Assembly (NCBI GenBank): GCA_017472115.1
Contig: JAFUQW010000081.1
Span: 1-7,284, forward strand
Length of the DNA: 7,284 nt
From: Bacteroidales bacterium
Lineage (GTDB): Bacteria > Bacteroidota > Bacteroidia > Bacteroidales > UBA932
Direction of reading: 5' to 3'
In this document: piece by piece, positions 6,131-7,284 of the stretch
How the letters are laid out: each line of letters begins with the position of its first letter
Numbering within the stretch: position 1 is the stretch's first letter
The notes under the pieces: generated by a model
Seen by the model: only the letters and a program-made list of their open reading frames with translations
What the model was told of the DNA's origin: nothing
Databases searched by the model: none
Made by a program: the position numbers and the translations under genes

Positions 6131-6976
6131 TTAATTAAATGTATATTCTATTACTTCCATCCTGCCGGTCATGAAATGTCTGTTGACATCGAATATGTCT
6201 GTGAACAGAAACAGTTCAGGGTAATGCATTGCCGGTTCTTTTGTGATGATTTCATCAGGTAGTCCCAGACCGGAGAGGACATCGCTGATATAACCATGAA
6301 ATGCATTCTTGTTGTTGTCCGCATCCGTAATCTTCCATACGGTTTCTCCGTCCTCGTCTTTAAGTGTCATCCTTACATCTCCGGGGTTTATATATGTATC
6401 GCCTATGTCCTCGCGAGGCTCTTCGAAATGATATTCTCCCTTTGCCAATGTCTCATATTCCTTTCCGTTCCGAGATACGATCCTGTACTCGTTGACATCC
6501 CTGTCCTGCAGGAAAAGGATCATGGTCCCGTCCTCAAGTTCTTCCGCGGTCGATTCGCTGACTGTCAGACCTATATATTGATGTACTACGTCTATCTGCA
6601 CATGCAGGGTTTCGTCCGTGTCATTGTCCGTGATGCTCACAACGGTGCTTCCAAGCTTGTGCGGAAGCAGAACTACTGAGGCCGGGAGTGTTTCTGTGGG
6701 GATGTGTGAATGTCCTGTACCTCTTCCGTTATATTCGGCTTTCAGGATGCTCTCGTCCTGAACTTCGACTGTGTGGTTGTCGCCCATGCCGCCCACTATG
6801 GACAGGGTTCCGCTTGTGATGATGGATACATACATCTGCTCTACAGGCTCTCCTTTTTCATCGAGAATCTGCATTTCCTTCTTCTTGCCGTAAAGATTGT
6901 CCGGGTCGTCGCATGAGGCTGCCGACATCACTGCGAGCAGCACCGTGGCGATTCTGATTAGATTTCTGATCTTCAT
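6131..6976 (-). CDS. Putative lipoprotein of unknown function (281 aa)
   Basis: The N-terminus MKIRNLIRIATVLLAVMSAASC is a lipoprotein signal peptide with lipobox SAASC, cysteine at residue 22. The residues after it, DDPDN, are acidic, which resembles the surface-export signal described for Bacteroidetes lipoproteins, so display on the outer face of the cell is possible. The mature protein is rich in beta strands: residues about 30-135 (YVSIITSG, NHTVEVQDESILKAEY, STVVSITDND...LHVQIDVV) look like a bacterial Ig-like domain with a final V-x-V-x-V strand. The rest (about 136-281) has YIGLTVSES, MILFLQDRDVNEYRIVSRNGKEY and VRMTLKDEDGETVWKITD, then a C-terminal segment of ELFLFTDIFDVNRHFMTGRMEVIEY. 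No catalytic motif was seen. It is first in the operon with the 157-residue lipoprotein and lies divergent to an ECF sigma factor gene; no clear promoter was found for it. Confidence 0.88.
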   Translation of the reverse strand: MKIRNLIRIATVLLAVMSAASCDDPDNLYGKKKEMQILDEKGEPVEQMYVSIITSGTLSIVGGMGDNHTVEVQDESILKAEYNGRGTGHSHIPTETLPASVVLLPHKLGSTVVSITDNDTDETLHVQIDVVHQYIGLTVSESTAEELEDGTMILFLQDRDVNEYRIVSRNGKEYETLAKGEYHFEEPREDIGDTYINPGDVRMTLKDEDGETVWKITDADNNKNAFHGYISDVLSGLGLPDEIITKEPAMHYPELFLFTDIFDVNRHFMTGRMEVIEYTFN

Positions 6977-7053
6977 TTTTTGAAATGTTAAAGGTTTATT
7001 GTCAAGTATCGTTCAGGTTTCAGCGTTCTGCATATATAACGACAGGCTTGCCG

Positions 7054-7118
7054 AAATACTTCCGGATTGTCCGTTTTTTTATGCAGTATGATTTTTACCT
7101 ATCTTTGCGGAAGTATTT
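7054..7118. promoter_or_regulatory. Perfect 11-bp inverted repeat bracketing the sigma factor promoter
   Basis: AAATACTTCCG (7054-7064) and CGGAAGTATTT (7108-7118) are exact complements, 43 bases apart. The left arm is upstream of the -33 position and the right arm covers the expected transcription start, so the pair surrounds the promoter at 7077-7107. The spacing is too long for a terminator. It fits an operator pair bound by a dimeric regulator, or a recognition site duplicated by inversion; neither is shown. Confidence 0.6.
7077..7107 (+). promoter_or_regulatory. Candidate Bacteroidetes-type promoter for the ECF sigma factor gene
   Basis: TATCTTTG (7100-7107) matches TAnnTTTG exactly. 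TTTT at 7077-7080, within a run of seven T, stands 19 bases upstream and is one base from the -33 TTTG. The same element-to-element spacing occurs at the gamma-CA promoter. Transcription would start about 7114, inside the right arm of the inverted repeat. Confidence 0.6.
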
Positions 7119-7150
7119 TCACACATCCTGCGTTATACTCTCAGAATATT

Positions 7151-7284
7151 TTGGGAACAACTGTCAACATAGAGGACTTTCGACTGGCCCGTGAGTGTGC
7201 CGGTGGCGATGAAAGGGCTATGAAGGAACTGTATAGCAGATATGCATCAGGACTTTATGGCCTCTGTATCCGTTATGTAGGCGA
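7151..7284 (+). CDS. ECF-type RNA polymerase sigma factor, N-terminal fragment (3' end outside window)
   Basis: The visible 44 codons include a motif typical of the sigma-70 region 2 start: FRLARECAGGDERAMKELY followed by SRYASGLYGLCIRYVG, matching the A-x-x-GD-x-x-A...LY...Y...RY pattern of extracytoplasmic-function sigma factors. Such factors redirect RNA polymerase to a small regulon, often under anti-sigma control; the fate here is unknown because regions 2.3-4 and the neighbours lie beyond the window. The start is uncertain. No ATG or GTG lies near the family start, so I chose TTG at 7151, about eight residues before the conserved helix. An in-frame ATG at 7088 exists, but it lies upstream of the candidate -7 box, so it would be untranscribed if that promoter is right. 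The gene is divergent from the lipoprotein operon. Confidence 0.85.
   Translation, partial: MGTTVNIEDFRLARECAGGDERAMKELYSRYASGLYGLCIRYVG

Noticed and set aside
6296..6679. 127-codon plus-strand frame with hydrophobic runs
   Set aside because: Antisense of the 281-residue lipoprotein gene; no start context or family likeness.
6977..7050. Promoter for the lipoprotein operon
   Set aside because: No TAnnTTTG is present on the minus strand; TACTTGAC is only a poor match, so no site is claimed.
7054..7118. Inverted repeat considered as a terminator
   Set aside because: The loop is 43 bases and no T tract follows the second arm on either strand; it overlaps a promoter instead.

Overview
The window looks like chromosomal DNA of a gut-type Bacteroidetes bacterium, most likely order Bacteroidales. 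Three things suggest this. The conserved proteins (RpoC C-terminus, PurA, SSB, AroE) have the look of that group. Two candidate promoters carry the Bacteroidetes -7 box TAnnTTTG rather than an E. coli-type -10 box. Shine-Dalgarno sequences are mostly absent, and there are small unknown lipoproteins plus an ECF sigma factor. The genus cannot be settled by eye.

Layout. Positions 2-946 (+) hold the 3' end of rpoC, closed by a strong 15-bp hairpin terminator at 964-999. Five genes then run on the minus strand, read from right to left: a gamma-carbonic-anhydrase-like hexapeptide protein (5303-4797), a SpoU/TrmH-family RNA methyltransferase (4685-3864), aroE (3761-2967), ssb (2900-2349) and purA (2319-1060). 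purA converges on rpoC. The gaps are 111, 102, 66 and 29 bp, so ssb-purA is probably cotranscribed and the others may be partly so. A candidate promoter at 5325-5355 lies in front of the block. These are housekeeping genes for transcription, AMP synthesis, DNA replication and repair, the shikimate pathway and RNA modification; no single pathway joins them.

The only gene-free stretch over 300 bases is 5304-5633. It holds the gamma-CA promoter, two contiguous 59-bp tandem units of which the second continues into a 68-nt imperfect palindrome (REP-like), and the terminator and a second hairpin for the next operon. I see nothing in 5508-5550.

The right end is accessory-like. Two putative lipoproteins of unknown function (6976-6131 and 6107-5634, 23 bp apart, minus strand) form an operon. 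Divergent from them on the plus strand is the start of an ECF-type sigma factor, cut by the window end. Its candidate promoter lies between the two arms of a perfect 11-bp inverted repeat, the most suggestive regulatory structure here. No tRNA, rRNA, CRISPR array, insertion sequence or transposase gene is visible. I found no clear new multi-gene system. The points most worth following are the repeat families in the intergenic DNA and the sigma factor/lipoprotein divergon.
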